A DNA stretch of 64,000 bases from Phycisphaerae bacterium (lineage in GTDB: Bacteria; Planctomycetota; Phycisphaerae; Phycisphaerales; SM1A02), in the NCBI GenBank assembly GCA_016795065.1, contig JAEUIU010000068.1:24316-88315 (forward strand), in the 5' to 3' direction. The notes beneath the pieces were generated by a model that saw only the letters and a list, made by a program, of their open reading frames with translations, had not been told where the DNA came from and did no database searches. This document shows, one piece after another, positions 28,034 to 37,487 of this stretch. Made by a program: the position numbers and the translations under genes. Each line of letters starts with the position of its first letter. Position 1 is the first letter of the stretch.

Positions 28034-31000
28034 TGGCCGCCCGCACGATCTCGATCGGATGCCGCGCGTGCCGGGCCGAGCCGTCGAGGATCTGGTGACG
28101 GCAACTCGTTCCGGGAGCGCAGACGATCGCTTCCGGCGACCGGGCGATCGCGGGCAGGACGCCGAAGCCAGTGTCGAGATTCGCAATCGCCATCGACAGC
28201 TCGTAGCGATCGCTCGTGAAACCGAACGAGCCGGCCATCCCGCAACAGCCGGTGGCGAGGACGTCGAGCTTCGGCCCGTAGATCCGTCGCAACAGCGCCG
28301 CCGAACTTTCGACGCCCCACAGGGCCTTCTGGTGGCAGTGACCATGGAGTACGACCTTCGACTCGGTCGGCTCCAGCCGCGGTCGCGTCGGATGTTCGTC
28401 CCAACGTGATTCGAGAAACTCCTCGACGAGGAAGCACGTGGCCTTGAGTGCGTGCAGCGCCGCTCGGTCCACATCCATTTTGAGTTCCTGCCAGTCGTCC
28501 TTGATCGCCGACAGGCAGCTCGGTTCCATCCCCAGGACCGCGATGGCCCGTTCGCGTTCGACCGCGGTCAGCAACGCCCGGGCGGTTGCGACGCAGAGCT
28601 TGGCGGCGCCGGCCAAGTTGCCCATCGAGATCATCGCCCGACCACAGCAGCCCAGGTCGGGCATCACCACGCGATAGCCGAAGGCTTCGAGCGTTTCGAT
28701 TGCCGCGTCGGCGATCTGGGGTTCGTTGTAGGTCGAGAAGCAGTCGGCGAAGAGGAGGACCGTGGGGCGCGATGCGTCGTGGCCACTCGGGGCCCGCTTG
28801 AGCGCCGAGCGGGCGAAGGGCGGCAGGCTCCGTCGACGGTCGATCCCGAGGACCGACTCGAGGACCGCCCGCACCGGAGCGAGGTTGGCGACCGCGTTGG
28901 CGATCGGATGAAGCGCCGAGCCGAGCCGGTTGAGGGTACGGATCGCCCCGAACGCCTTCGCCTGAAGCGGCAGGCCATCCTGTCGATAGCGCTGGGCAAG
29001 GTACTCGGCCTTGAGTTTGGCGATGTCGACGTTGCTCGGGCACTCGGACTTGCAGGCCTTGCAGGAAAGGCAGAGGCGAAGCGTCTCGTAGACCTCGGGG
29101 TCTTTCCACGATGGCGTCGTCCCGTCCGCTGAAAGCTGGCCCGAAACGGCCAGTCGCAGGTGATTGCCGCGGCCCCGCGTCGAGTGGCGTTCGTCGCGGA
29201 GCGCCTGGTAGCTGGGACACATCGTGCCCGCGCTAATCCGCCGACAGAGGCCGGCCCCGTTGCACATCTCGACCGCGTGGCCGAAGCCATGCTCGCGTTC
29301 GTAGGTGAAGTGGGTCTCTTCACCTGCAGGACCACGATCGGCGAAGATCGACTGCTCATCCATCGCCAAGGCTCGCCCGGCCGGCTTCACCCGTAGCTTT
29401 TCCGTCAGCGTGCTCGGTTCGGTCCAGTCGACCTTGTTGCCTGGGTTCATCAGGTTGTTCGGATCCCAGAGTCGCTTGATCGCTCGCATCGCGTCGCAGA
29501 GCGGCTTGCCGAAGTAACGCTCGGCGAGGAAGGACCGCGAGCGACCCGAGCCATGCTCGCCCGAGAGCGCCCCCTTGTGACGCACGACGAGATCGGTGAT
29601 CTCCTCGGCGATGGTGATCATGCGGGCCCGATCGGCCTCGTCCTTCAAGGTCAGCAGGGGACGGATGTGCAGGCAGCCGACGCTCGCATGGGCGAAGTAC
29701 GCCGCGTAGGTGCCGTGTTTGGCGAGGATCGCCTTGAAGGAACGGATGAAATCGGGAAGTTCGCCCGGATCAACCGCCGTGTCCTCGACGAAGCCCACCG
29801 GCTTGCGCGAGCCGGGGATCGCATGCAGCAGCGGCTCGCACGCCCGTCGAAGGGTCCACGCCCGCTTCATCGACGGGGCGTCGGTGAGGAATTGGATCGG
29901 GGCCTCGGGCAGTTTCGCCTGAAGCTCGGCAAACTTCGCTTCGACATCGCCAGGCGCGTGGCCGAAGTACTCGACGTACATCACCGCACCGAGCGGCTTC
30001 CCGCTGGTCGGCTGCGGCATGAGCGTGACGTAGCGGGCGTATTCGGTGTTCTGGCGGGCGAGCCCGATGATCGTGTCGTCGACGAGTTCGACCGCAGCCG
30101 GGCTCGTGGAGAGCATGACCCGCAGGGCTTCGAGCGACGCGTCCACCGAATCGAAGCCGGCAATCGCCAGGCCGGTATGCGTCGGGGCGTCGACCACGTT
30201 GAGTTCCGCCTCAAGCACCGTACAGAGCGTTCCCTCGGAACCGGTCACGAAGGTTGCCAGATTGACCTTGTCGAAGGTGCCCGGCGTCGAGCGCTCGAGC
30301 TGATCAAGAAGGAGATCCAGGTTGTACCCGTCGACGTGGCGGACGATCGTCGGATAGCGCGAGCGGATTTCGGCCTTCAGCGGCAGGACGATTTCGGCCA
30401 TGCGTCGGGCGAGCTCGCGTTGGGCCGGGTCGCGCTCGCAGGAGCCCTCGTCGAGCCGGTGTGTCGAGCCGTCGGCGAAGACCACGTCGAGGCCGAGGAC
30501 ATGTTCGACGCAGCGCCCGTAGAGAATCGAATGGGCGCCGGCGGAGTTGTTGCCGATCATCCCACCGATGTTGTTGTGGCTGCCGGTGTTCGGATCGGGC
30601 GCGAACATCAAGCCCATGGGCTTGAGGTGATCGTTGAGTTGGTCAAGAACGACGCCCGGCTCGACGCGGGCCCGCTTTCGGGCGCGGTCGACGGCAAGAA
30701 TGCGCCGACAATGAGCAGAGAAGTCGAGGACGATCGCCTCGTTGACCGACTGGCCGTTCAGGCTCGTGCCGCCGCCGCGCGGGAGGATGGGGAGGTCCTT
30801 TTCCGCGGCGTAGCGAATCGCCTTGATCGCGTCGTCGGGCGTTTGCAGGACCACCACGCCGATCGGATCGACCTGATAGATGCTCGCCTCGGTCGCGTAG
30901 AGCAGGCGTTCGCTCCGGTCGAAGCGAACGTCGGTAAGGCCGAGGGCTCGGAGATCCTCGGCGATTCGGGCTCGCGCCGACGGTTCCCCCCAAGACTCGG

Positions 31001-31052
31001 GGGCGGGGCGGGCGACGGGGAGTGAGACCGTGCGTGGTGCGGGACCGGACAT
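28011..31052 (-). CDS. FAD-linked oxidase fused to Fe-S/CCG domains (D-lactate/glycolate dehydrogenase type)
   Basis: 1,013 residues. The N-terminal half is an FAD_binding_4/FAD-oxidase C pair: ILPRGGGTSLNGQSV and DPNTGSHNNIGGMIGNNSAG bind the flavin pyrophosphate, and GEHGSGRSRSF is the C-terminal lobe signature. The second half is a GlpC/LldE-like electron-transfer unit with a ferredoxin motif (CLSCKACKSECPSNVDIAK; a separate CRR...CPS site lies before it) and two CCG boxes (LGCCGRAMISMG and ATGCCGMAGSFGF). It would oxidise a 2-hydroxyacid such as D-lactate, glycolate or 2-hydroxyglutarate and pass electrons to quinone. Large single-chain versions exist in many bacteria. The substrate is uncertain. 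Convergent with the sigma factor gene; divergent from the next oxidoreductase. Confidence 0.93.
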   Translation of the reverse strand: MSGPAPRTVSLPVARPAPESWGEPSARARIAEDLRALGLTDVRFDRSERLLYATEASIYQVDPIGVVVLQTPDDAIKAIRYAAEKDLPILPRGGGTSLNGQSVNEAIVLDFSAHCRRILAVDRARKRARVEPGVVLDQLNDHLKPMGLMFAPDPNTGSHNNIGGMIGNNSAGAHSILYGRCVEHVLGLDVVFADGSTHRLDEGSCERDPAQRELARRMAEIVLPLKAEIRSRYPTIVRHVDGYNLDLLLDQLERSTPGTFDKVNLATFVTGSEGTLCTVLEAELNVVDAPTHTGLAIAGFDSVDASLEALRVMLSTSPAAVELVDDTIIGLARQNTEYARYVTLMPQPTSGKPLGAVMYVEYFGHAPGDVEAKFAELQAKLPEAPIQFLTDAPSMKRAWTLRRACEPLLHAIPGSRKPVGFVEDTAVDPGELPDFIRSFKAILAKHGTYAAYFAHASVGCLHIRPLLTLKDEADRARMITIAEEITDLVVRHKGALSGEHGSGRSRSFLAERYFGKPLCDAMRAIKRLWDPNNLMNPGNKVDWTEPSTLTEKLRVKPAGRALAMDEQSIFADRGPAGEETHFTYEREHGFGHAVEMCNGAGLCRRISAGTMCPSYQALRDERHSTRGRGNHLRLAVSGQLSADGTTPSWKDPEVYETLRLCLSCKACKSECPSNVDIAKLKAEYLAQRYRQDGLPLQAKAFGAIRTLNRLGSALHPIANAVANLAPVRAVLESVLGIDRRRSLPPFARSALKRAPSGHDASRPTVLLFADCFSTYNEPQIADAAIETLEAFGYRVVMPDLGCCGRAMISMGNLAGAAKLCVATARALLTAVERERAIAVLGMEPSCLSAIKDDWQELKMDVDRAALHALKATCFLVEEFLESRWDEHPTRPRLEPTESKVVLHGHCHQKALWGVESSAALLRRIYGPKLDVLATGCCGMAGSFGFTSDRYELSMAIANLDTGFGVLPAIARSPEAIVCAPGTSCRHQILDGSARHARHPIEIVRAAITPPGPS

Positions 31053-31163
31053 CGGGAAGGAAGCTTATACCCCGTTGCCGAAGCGCGCATCCTCGGCGGC
31101 GATACGCCCCGTTCACCTGCGTCAGCAAGCCAAATCGCCGGGGCGCCGTGGTAGCCTGTTCGC

Positions 31164-32570
31164 ATGGTTCCGAACGCACCCCGTCGTGACTTCCTCAAGT
31201 CGACTCTGGCCATCACGCTTGCCGGCGGACCCTTCGGTGCGGTTGCCGCGGCGGGCGCGCGAAGCGCCCTTCGCAGCGGCCCCAATGGCAAGCTCGCCAT
31301 CGCCAAGATCGCTTGCGGTGGCATGGGCCAATCGGACCTCGGGCAACTGGCCAGTCACGCCGGCGTCTCGATCGTCGGGCTCTGCGACATCGATCGCAAC
31401 ACGCTCGACCAGGTCGGCAAGGACGACAAGGGCAACGACCCCTTCAAGGATGTTCCGAAGTTCCAGGATTGGCGGGAGATGCTCGCCAAGCTTGGCGACA
31501 AGATCGACGCCGTCTGCATCTCGACGCCGGATCACTCCCACGCCATCGCCAGCATGAAGGCAATGGAAATGGGCAAGCACGTCTATACCCAGAAGCCGCT
31601 GGCCCGGTCCGCCGGCGAGAACCGCATGCTTGCCGATGCCGCGAAGGCCAAGCCATCGCTCGTCACCCAGATGGGCACCCAGCGTTCGGCCACCGCCGAG
31701 CGTCGTTTGGCCTATGAACTGGTTCGCAACGGGGCGATCGGCAAGATCAAGGCGATGCACGCCTGGACCGATCGTCCGGCCGGCTGGTGGCCGAGCGGGA
31801 AGCCGCGCGCCGAAGGCAGCGATCCGGTGCCGGCCCACGTCGCGTGGGACATCTGGCTCGGACCGGCCCCCGCGCGGCCCTACAAGAAGGATCTCTACCA
31901 CGCCTTCAACTGGCGCGGCACGCGCGACTTCGGCACAGGCGCTTTCGGCGATATGGCCTGCCACATCGTCGACATGCCCTACTACGCCCTCGGCCTGACC
32001 CATCCGACCGAGATCACCTGCGACGCTCCGGACGGAACCGACGACCAGTATCCCAACGTCGAGACGGTGCGGATGAAGTTCGCCGCCAACGAGCGCACCG
32101 CAGCCGATGGCATTGAGTTCATCTGGTACGACGGCGGCCGCTTGCCCGACTTCAAGTCCCTCGGCCTTCCCGAGACGCTCGCCCCAAGCGACCGCAAGGA
32201 GAAGGACGCCCACGGTTGCCTGCCGCTGCCCAAGGACGGTGCGGTGATTTTGGTCGGCGAAGGCGGCGTCCTCGTGATCCCGATCCAATGGCAGTTACCC
32301 TTCGCCTTCGTTGATGGCAAGCGCAAGGACTTCGACAACCCGCACAAGACCACCAACCACTGGCATGACTGGGTCGATGCCTGCATGGGCCAGGGCAAGG
32401 CCCGCGCTCCCTTCGAACTCGCCGGTCTCATGTGCGAGTCGCTGGCGATCGGTGCCGTTGCGTCGCGCTATCCCGGCAAGACGTTGGTCTACGACGCCGC
32501 CTCGTTTGCCTTCAAGGGGCACGCCGATTCGACGACGCACCTGAAGCCGACGTGGCGAACCGGTTGGTGA
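31164..32570 (+). CDS. Tat-exported Gfo/Idh/MocA family oxidoreductase (copy 3)
   Basis: 468 residues with a clear Tat leader (PRRDFLKSTLAITLAGGP). The nucleotide-binding region IAKIACGGMGQSDLGQLA departs from the usual GxGxxG spelling, and the EKP signature is read as HVYTQKPLARS, so Glu is replaced by Gln next to the catalytic-type Lys; this is common in the large planctomycete subfamily. It belongs to a different subgroup from the tandem pair at 1-3.8 kb. The ending resembles that subfamily (FEGHADA-type, here AFKGHADSTTHLKPTWRTGW). Only three bases separate its stop from that of the convergent DUF4932-like gene. Confidence 0.92.
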   Translation: MVPNAPRRDFLKSTLAITLAGGPFGAVAAAGARSALRSGPNGKLAIAKIACGGMGQSDLGQLASHAGVSIVGLCDIDRNTLDQVGKDDKGNDPFKDVPKFQDWREMLAKLGDKIDAVCISTPDHSHAIASMKAMEMGKHVYTQKPLARSAGENRMLADAAKAKPSLVTQMGTQRSATAERRLAYELVRNGAIGKIKAMHAWTDRPAGWWPSGKPRAEGSDPVPAHVAWDIWLGPAPARPYKKDLYHAFNWRGTRDFGTGAFGDMACHIVDMPYYALGLTHPTEITCDAPDGTDDQYPNVETVRMKFAANERTAADGIEFIWYDGGRLPDFKSLGLPETLAPSDRKEKDAHGCLPLPKDGAVILVGEGGVLVIPIQWQLPFAFVDGKRKDFDNPHKTTNHWHDWVDACMGQGKARAPFELAGLMCESLAIGAVASRYPGKTLVYDAASFAFKGHADSTTHLKPTWRTGW

Positions 32571-32573
32571 TTC

Positions 32574-34052
32574 CTACTCGCCTTCGATCGTGAAGGTCAC
32601 TTCGACGGAAGAAAGCGGCGCGCCGTTGGCGGCGCGGAAGCCGTTGAAGCGCTCGCTGTTCAGCCAGAAGTGGTAGGTCCTGCCCGGGACGAGTTTCACC
32701 GTCGCAGTCAGCGTGGTGGCGTCGGCGCTCCACGCCGGAGCGCCCACCATCTCGGGCACGTCGTCTTTGCTACCGACGAAGGACCAGCTTTTGGTTGACA
32801 TCGGTCGGTCGAAGCGGAGGACCATCGTGGTCAGGTCTTTGGCGACGTCTTTCGCACCGTTGGGAGGCGTGATGCCGAGGAGTTTCGGGGCGTTCTTCTC
32901 GGCAGCCGCAGCCTCGGTCACCATCGACTCGGCCTTGGCGTCGAGGACCGCGACGATCTCGGGGAGGAAGGCATCGAGCGTCGGGTAGCGATCGCGGGCC
33001 TTCGCGTAGGTCGCCAGCCGCTCGGCAACGTCCGGCACCCAGGCGAAACCGGTCTCCCGCTGCACCGAAGCTTCCTTCGCTGCCGCTTCGGGCGACTGGA
33101 CGTCGGCGAGGTATCGCACGACGCAGGCTCGGACGAAGGTCTCGTACATCATCGTTTCCCACGAGCCGTAGGCCATGCGCGACATCCGTTGGGCGACGAT
33201 CGGGTAGAGCCGCGTGCCCGCGGGGCGAAGGATGTCGAGGTGGCGATCGACGATGACGTTGGTGTAGGAGTGGCAAAGCTCGTGGACGTAGGTCTCAACG
33301 TCGCGCTCGCCATAGGCGGGCAGTCCTTCGGCGTCCCAACGATAGATCCCCAGGACCGGGCGGATTTCTTCCGGAGCCCCGTCAAGAAAGCGCACGCCAA
33401 CGCCGTAGTTGCCGCCGCCGCACAGCAATCCCGGAATCGCCTGATAGCTCGCTGCAGGCTTGCTGCCGAAGAACCTATCGAACCACTCGACGGCGTTCGC
33501 CTTGGCCAGCACCGGTGCGACCTTCGCGGCACAGTGGTCGTAGAACGGCTGCTCGGCGGCGAAGAACGCCTCGGCCTTGCTCTCAACGACGAAGGCCCGC
33601 AGGGCGACGAGGAAGGCGCGGGTGGGTTCGACGGCCCAGCGAGCATCCAGTCGCGGCGGCGAACGGTCGAAGGGGATGCGCTCGGCAAGCGTCGGAACGC
33701 CATCGAGGTGCAGGGCCAAGGAGGCAATCGCGTCATACGACGCCCCATGCTCGGCCCGAATCGCCTGATAGGCCTTCACCGCCGCGTGATTCTGAAAGGG
33801 CCCAAAGTGGGCTGCGACCCGCTCGGCGTAGGGCGACTGGGAGTTAGGCATGAGGAACTCCCTCGCTCCGGCCAGACGGGCCACGATGGTCAGCAGTTCG
33901 ACACGCCGGTCGACCGCGACCGAGACCTCGGTGGCGGGCGGGGAGGTCGGTGACGCGACCGCGGCGATCGGAGGAGTGGCGACCGCGGTATGGGTCAAAA
34001 GCGTGAAAAACGCGGTCAAAAGGGCGAGGCTGAGGGGAAGAGATCGAAGCAT
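32574..34052 (-). CDS. Secreted DUF4932-like metalloprotease with C-terminal Ig-like domain
   Basis: 492 residues from the ATG at 34052, which begins a signal peptide (SLPLSLALLTAFFTLL); the frame is open 20 codons upstream. A zinc-peptidase motif HELCH lies in ETYVHELCHSYTNV (about residues 255-268), with a candidate third ligand Glu in WETMMYETFVRAC. This matches the DUF4932 family. The last 110 residues form a Big_5/SbsA-type Ig-like domain, starting LLGITPPNGAKDVAKD and including FDRPMSTKSW. Proteolysis is predicted from HExxH alone. Divergent from the DUF4056 lipoprotein (189-bp spacer). Confidence 0.83.
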   Translation of the reverse strand: MLRSLPLSLALLTAFFTLLTHTAVATPPIAAVASPTSPPATEVSVAVDRRVELLTIVARLAGAREFLMPNSQSPYAERVAAHFGPFQNHAAVKAYQAIRAEHGASYDAIASLALHLDGVPTLAERIPFDRSPPRLDARWAVEPTRAFLVALRAFVVESKAEAFFAAEQPFYDHCAAKVAPVLAKANAVEWFDRFFGSKPAASYQAIPGLLCGGGNYGVGVRFLDGAPEEIRPVLGIYRWDAEGLPAYGERDVETYVHELCHSYTNVIVDRHLDILRPAGTRLYPIVAQRMSRMAYGSWETMMYETFVRACVVRYLADVQSPEAAAKEASVQRETGFAWVPDVAERLATYAKARDRYPTLDAFLPEIVAVLDAKAESMVTEAAAAEKNAPKLLGITPPNGAKDVAKDLTTMVLRFDRPMSTKSWSFVGSKDDVPEMVGAPAWSADATTLTATVKLVPGRTYHFWLNSERFNGFRAANGAPLSSVEVTFTIEGE

Positions 34053-34241
34053 GGAGGGCTTCCGCCAGGTGGCAGTTGTGCAAGACAAGCGAGGCAAATC
34101 CAAAGGGGACACTGACGAGGCCGTAACAGACCGTTAGGCTACTCTTCATGGTCGGGGTTCGGCTCGTGGGTGAGCGGCCCCAGCAACGCGCCCCATGGGT
34201 TCGCTCTATGGGAAGTCGTCACACGCATCGTTGGGCGTGAC

Positions 34242-35348
34242 ATGCTACGGATTGTCGCTCTACTTCTGATCGTCTGCTTTGTCTGCACCGGTTGCACCAT
34301 CGGTGGCCCGAAGTCGCGCCTGGGCAGCTTGCCCTTTCCGGCGGCCCTCTCGCTCTGGGACGCCGCCGATCCTTCCGACTTGGGCGAGCACATTCACGAG
34401 GCGGGGACGTTTGAAGGGTTGGCCGAGTCAAGCCGCGGCACGGTCTACACCTGCAAAGCCGGCTTCGTCGACGTCGCTCACCTGCGCGAGTCGGCCGATT
34501 GGACCAAGTTCGCCTACGACGAGGTGCTCGACGCGTTGCGACAGGGGAAGGGCTACGCGACCTTTGAAGATCACTATCGCGCTGAGTACCGCATTGCCTT
34601 GACCGTACCCGCGGTCTGGTCCCGCTATTCCGCCGACGCCCGCCGCAGCGAAGAGGAGCGAGCCGCTCGCGTCGCCGCCCAGCGGATCGCCTATCTGGCG
34701 ATGACCTGGCACGAGGTCGCGACCTGGTTCGGCGAACGGATCATCCCCTTCATTCCCGAAGACCGTTCGAGCTTCACCTACGACGACACGATCGCCCACA
34801 TCATCGGCGTCCGCCTGGGCGGCGAGGCGCTCGGGATGGTTGCCAGGAAGGAGGCTCCGGATTTCGACCAGGCGATGACCATTGCCCTGAACCGAGAGAT
34901 GACCCGCTTGGGGGCGCTCTCCACCGAGGAAACCTATGACGCCGCCCTGGCCGTCGAAGGCCGATGGTGGAAGGGCGAGGATTGCACCAAGCGGCAGTTG
35001 GCGACCGGCCTCGACGAGGGCTTCATGACCCCGTGGATCATCAACGGCTTCGAGCCTTGTCCGGCCGCGGTTGCCGAGAAGCAGAAGCTCGCGTGGGAAG
35101 ACCGCGGCACCCTCCGGAGCCTGAACCTGATTCTCGGTTCGGTCGAGATGCGAAGCGAGAGTTACGCCGAAACGCTCGGCCTCGTACCCGGGCACGTCAC
35201 CCGGGGCCCCGCAGGCGAGAGCGACACGCTTCCGACGGTCTCAGCCGACGGCTGGGTCTTCGCCAACGACTTCATGCGCCGCTCGGTTGATGTCCTTCGC
35301 GTCTCGATGCGCGAGAAGTTCGGCGAGCATTTCGATTCGCCGGAGTGA
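34242..35348 (+). CDS. DUF4056 lipoprotein
   Basis: 368 residues from the ATG at 34242, picked because it places a lipobox (VCFVCTGCTIG) correctly; the frame opens 24 codons earlier. The text TVYTCKAGFVDVAHLRESAD is the recognisable DUF4056 signature, and WHEVATWFGERIIPFIPEDRSSF fits the same family. Family function is unknown. A conserved WHE...H arrangement could bind metal, but this is speculation. Followed by a 135-bp inverted-repeat element. Confidence 0.82.
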   Translation: MLRIVALLLIVCFVCTGCTIGGPKSRLGSLPFPAALSLWDAADPSDLGEHIHEAGTFEGLAESSRGTVYTCKAGFVDVAHLRESADWTKFAYDEVLDALRQGKGYATFEDHYRAEYRIALTVPAVWSRYSADARRSEEERAARVAAQRIAYLAMTWHEVATWFGERIIPFIPEDRSSFTYDDTIAHIIGVRLGGEALGMVARKEAPDFDQAMTIALNREMTRLGALSTEETYDAALAVEGRWWKGEDCTKRQLATGLDEGFMTPWIINGFEPCPAAVAEKQKLAWEDRGTLRSLNLILGSVEMRSESYAETLGLVPGHVTRGPAGESDTLPTVSADGWVFANDFMRRSVDVLRVSMREKFGEHFDSPE

Positions 35349-35371
35349 CGATTGCGTGAGGTGACGGGCTA

Positions 35372-35506
35372 TTCACCGCAGAGGCGCGGAGGACGCAGAG
35401 GCCCGAAGGAGAAGATTGGATGGATGGAGGGGTGTGAATCCGGGGACCGGACAACCATTCCGTTCCTCTGCGTCAGACTCCGCGTCCTCCTCGCCTCTGC
35501 GGTGAA
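35372..35506. repeat. Intergenic inverted repeat of the TTCACCGCAGAGGCG type
   Basis: TTCACCGCAGAGGCG at 35372-35386 returns inverted at 35492-35506, and pairing continues inward (GGAGGACGC against GCGTCCTCC) with single mismatches for about 30 bp. Repeats reading roughly 'CTCTGCG...CTCTGCGGTGAA' are widespread between genes in many bacterial phyla, so this is probably a non-coding dispersed element. It lies between the DUF4056 gene and the kinase-fusion gene. Confidence 0.85.
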
Positions 35507-35550
35507 CCAGACCCGCCCTCCCCCCCGAACTCGCTACGCTTCCCTCACGC

Positions 35551-37179
35551 ATGGACCTGGCCGCACTGGTTGAGGCGATGAGCGATCCGCGGGTTTACCC
35601 CGACCGTCATGACGGGCCGGTCGAGGTGGTGCAGACCCACGCGAGCGTGGTCTTTCTCGTCGGCGACCGGGCCTGGAAGATCAAGAAGCCGGTGGATCTT
35701 GGCTTTCTCGACTTCTCGACGCTCGAGCGGCGGAAGGCCGATTCGCTGGAGGAGCTTCGCCTGAACCGGCGCATGGCACCTGATCTCTATCACGGCGTCT
35801 GGCCGGTGATCGCGGAGGGAGCCGGCCTCGCCATTCGACGTGAGCGATCCGTCGCAGTCGACGCGAAGGCGATCGAGTGGGTGGTCGAGATGAAGCGATT
35901 GCCTTCCGAGGGCATGCTCGACGCGGTGATCGCCCGTGGCGAGGTGGACCGCGCGGCGCTGGAACGCTTCGCCCGCGACCTTGCGACCTTTCACCAAGGC
36001 GCCGAGCGCGGTCCCTTGGTCGAGCGACATGGTTCGGTCGAGGTCATCGAGCGTCGGGTTCGAGCGAACCTCACGCGCCTTGCGGAGTTCGCGACGACGG
36101 CGCGTGGGTCCGTCGCTCCTGCACTGACGAAGCGATTCGTCGCTCTCCTTGAAGGGGCGACGCTGGCATGGCTGGCGACGCTCGCGCCGACCCTCGAGCG
36201 CCGCCGCACCGAGGGACGGGTCTGCGATGGTCACGGCGACCTTCACGCTCGCAACCTCTGCCTCGTCGACGGCGTCATTCGGGCCTATGACTGCTTAGAG
36301 TTTGAGCCTGCCTACCGCTGCGCCGACGTGGCCATGGAAGTCGCCTTCCTCGCCATGGACCTCGATCGGCTGGGGCATCGGGAACTCGCGGACTCCTTCG
36401 TCGGCGCCTATGTTGACGCCTCCGGCGACACCGGCCTCATCGAGCCATCACGCTTCTTCCGGCTCCACTACGCCATCGTGCGGGCGATGGTTGAGGCGAT
36501 TCGGTTGAGCGAGCCGGAGACGCCCAACGAAGAACGCGCCAGCATTCGCGACGCGGTGCGGTCCTACGCGGCGCTTGCCGCCGGCTACGCGGTCGAGCCG
36601 GCGACGATTCTCATGATGGGCCTTCCTGCGACGGGCAAGAGTACGCTCGCCGCAGTGATGGCCAGCCCGTTGCGGGCGACCGTTCTTCGCAGCGACTCGG
36701 TGCGAAAGACGCTTTTCGGCTTGCGCCCCACCGAGCGCGGCGGCAAGGAGATCTACGGCTCTGAGGCGTCGAGCCGCACCTATGAATCGTTGGCTGCCGC
36801 CGCGGTCGATGAGCGCGGCACGGTCATCCTCGACGCCGCCCACCTCCGCGCCGACGAGCGGGCCCGTTCCATCGATGCAGCCCGCGAGCGAGGCGACCGC
36901 TGGGTGCTGGTGGAACTGACCATCGAGGAATCGGTTGCAGCCGAGCGACTCCGGCGGCGAGCGAAGGACCCGTCCAACATCTCCGACGCCACAATCGACG
37001 TGGTTCATCGCCTCGCCGCCATACGCGAGGAGCCGACGGAGATTCCGGATGATCGTCGGCTTCGCTTTGACGGCGATGTGGAAGAGATCGATGTGATCCT
37101 CGCGTGCTGCGAGGAATTGCTAGCGGCCCGCCAGGCTACAGAACGCGCTCCGCCCGCGGATAGCTTCCAATCACCTTGA
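35551..37179 (+). CDS. APH-like kinase domain fused to a P-loop (gluconokinase-like) kinase
   Basis: 542 residues, cytoplasmic. The first 340 residues resemble aminoglycoside-phosphotransferase/choline-kinase folds: DRAWKIKKPVDLGFLDFSTL, then the catalytic loop VCDGHGDLHARNLCLVDG and CLEFEPAYRCADVAMEVAFL. The rest is an AAA/P-loop kinase with Walker A MMGLPATGKSTLAAVM (about residues 352-367) and RSDSVRKTLFGL, RERGDRWVLVELT. The same two-domain combination is a known hypothetical bacterial family (COG2187 plus COG0645). Neither substrate is known. It starts after the inverted-repeat element. Confidence 0.88.
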   Translation: MDLAALVEAMSDPRVYPDRHDGPVEVVQTHASVVFLVGDRAWKIKKPVDLGFLDFSTLERRKADSLEELRLNRRMAPDLYHGVWPVIAEGAGLAIRRERSVAVDAKAIEWVVEMKRLPSEGMLDAVIARGEVDRAALERFARDLATFHQGAERGPLVERHGSVEVIERRVRANLTRLAEFATTARGSVAPALTKRFVALLEGATLAWLATLAPTLERRRTEGRVCDGHGDLHARNLCLVDGVIRAYDCLEFEPAYRCADVAMEVAFLAMDLDRLGHRELADSFVGAYVDASGDTGLIEPSRFFRLHYAIVRAMVEAIRLSEPETPNEERASIRDAVRSYAALAAGYAVEPATILMMGLPATGKSTLAAVMASPLRATVLRSDSVRKTLFGLRPTERGGKEIYGSEASSRTYESLAAAAVDERGTVILDAAHLRADERARSIDAARERGDRWVLVELTIEESVAAERLRRRAKDPSNISDATIDVVHRLAAIREEPTEIPDDRRLRFDGDVEEIDVILACCEELLAARQATERAPPADSFQSP

Positions 37180-37487
37180 GTTCGACGCAGTGCGAACGGG
37201 CTTCGGCGAGCGATGGGCCGGTGTTGGATTGTACCAGACCGTACGGTAGGACAATCACAAATCTCCGCGAAGCCCACGATCGCGTGGCGAGCCTCATCAA
37301 GCTCCTGTTCGCCAGTATCGAACGGCGCCGGATACTTTTTCGATTCCGCCGAAGCTGTTGCCCATCCGGAACGCGCTGAAGCGTAGATTATCTTTGACCG
37401 ATGAGCGAAACGCCGTGATGCTCATTCGCGGTAGCGGTCGTTCGCCACGCAGGTCGGCATTCAGGTCGCCTTTCAGGGGGTTTACTC
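37180..37487 (+). other. Intergenic region upstream of the beta-helix protein gene
   Basis: 308 bases with no convincing gene. A small inverted pair ATGAGC/GCTCAT lies near 37401-37425, and CAGGGGG about 7 bases before the ATG at 37488 is a usable ribosome-binding site. AT content is higher than in the surrounding genes, especially around 37330-37400, which suits a promoter, but no clear -35/-10 pair was picked out. Confidence 0.4.

Noticed and set aside
29553..31025. 490-codon plus-strand frame opposite the FAD/Fe-S dehydrogenase
   Set aside because: The opposite strand holds clear flavin and Fe-S motifs; this frame is a shadow.
35372..35506. Transcription terminator pair
   Set aside because: Arms are over 100 bases apart with a large unpaired loop and no T-run; it fits a common dispersed intergenic repeat better.
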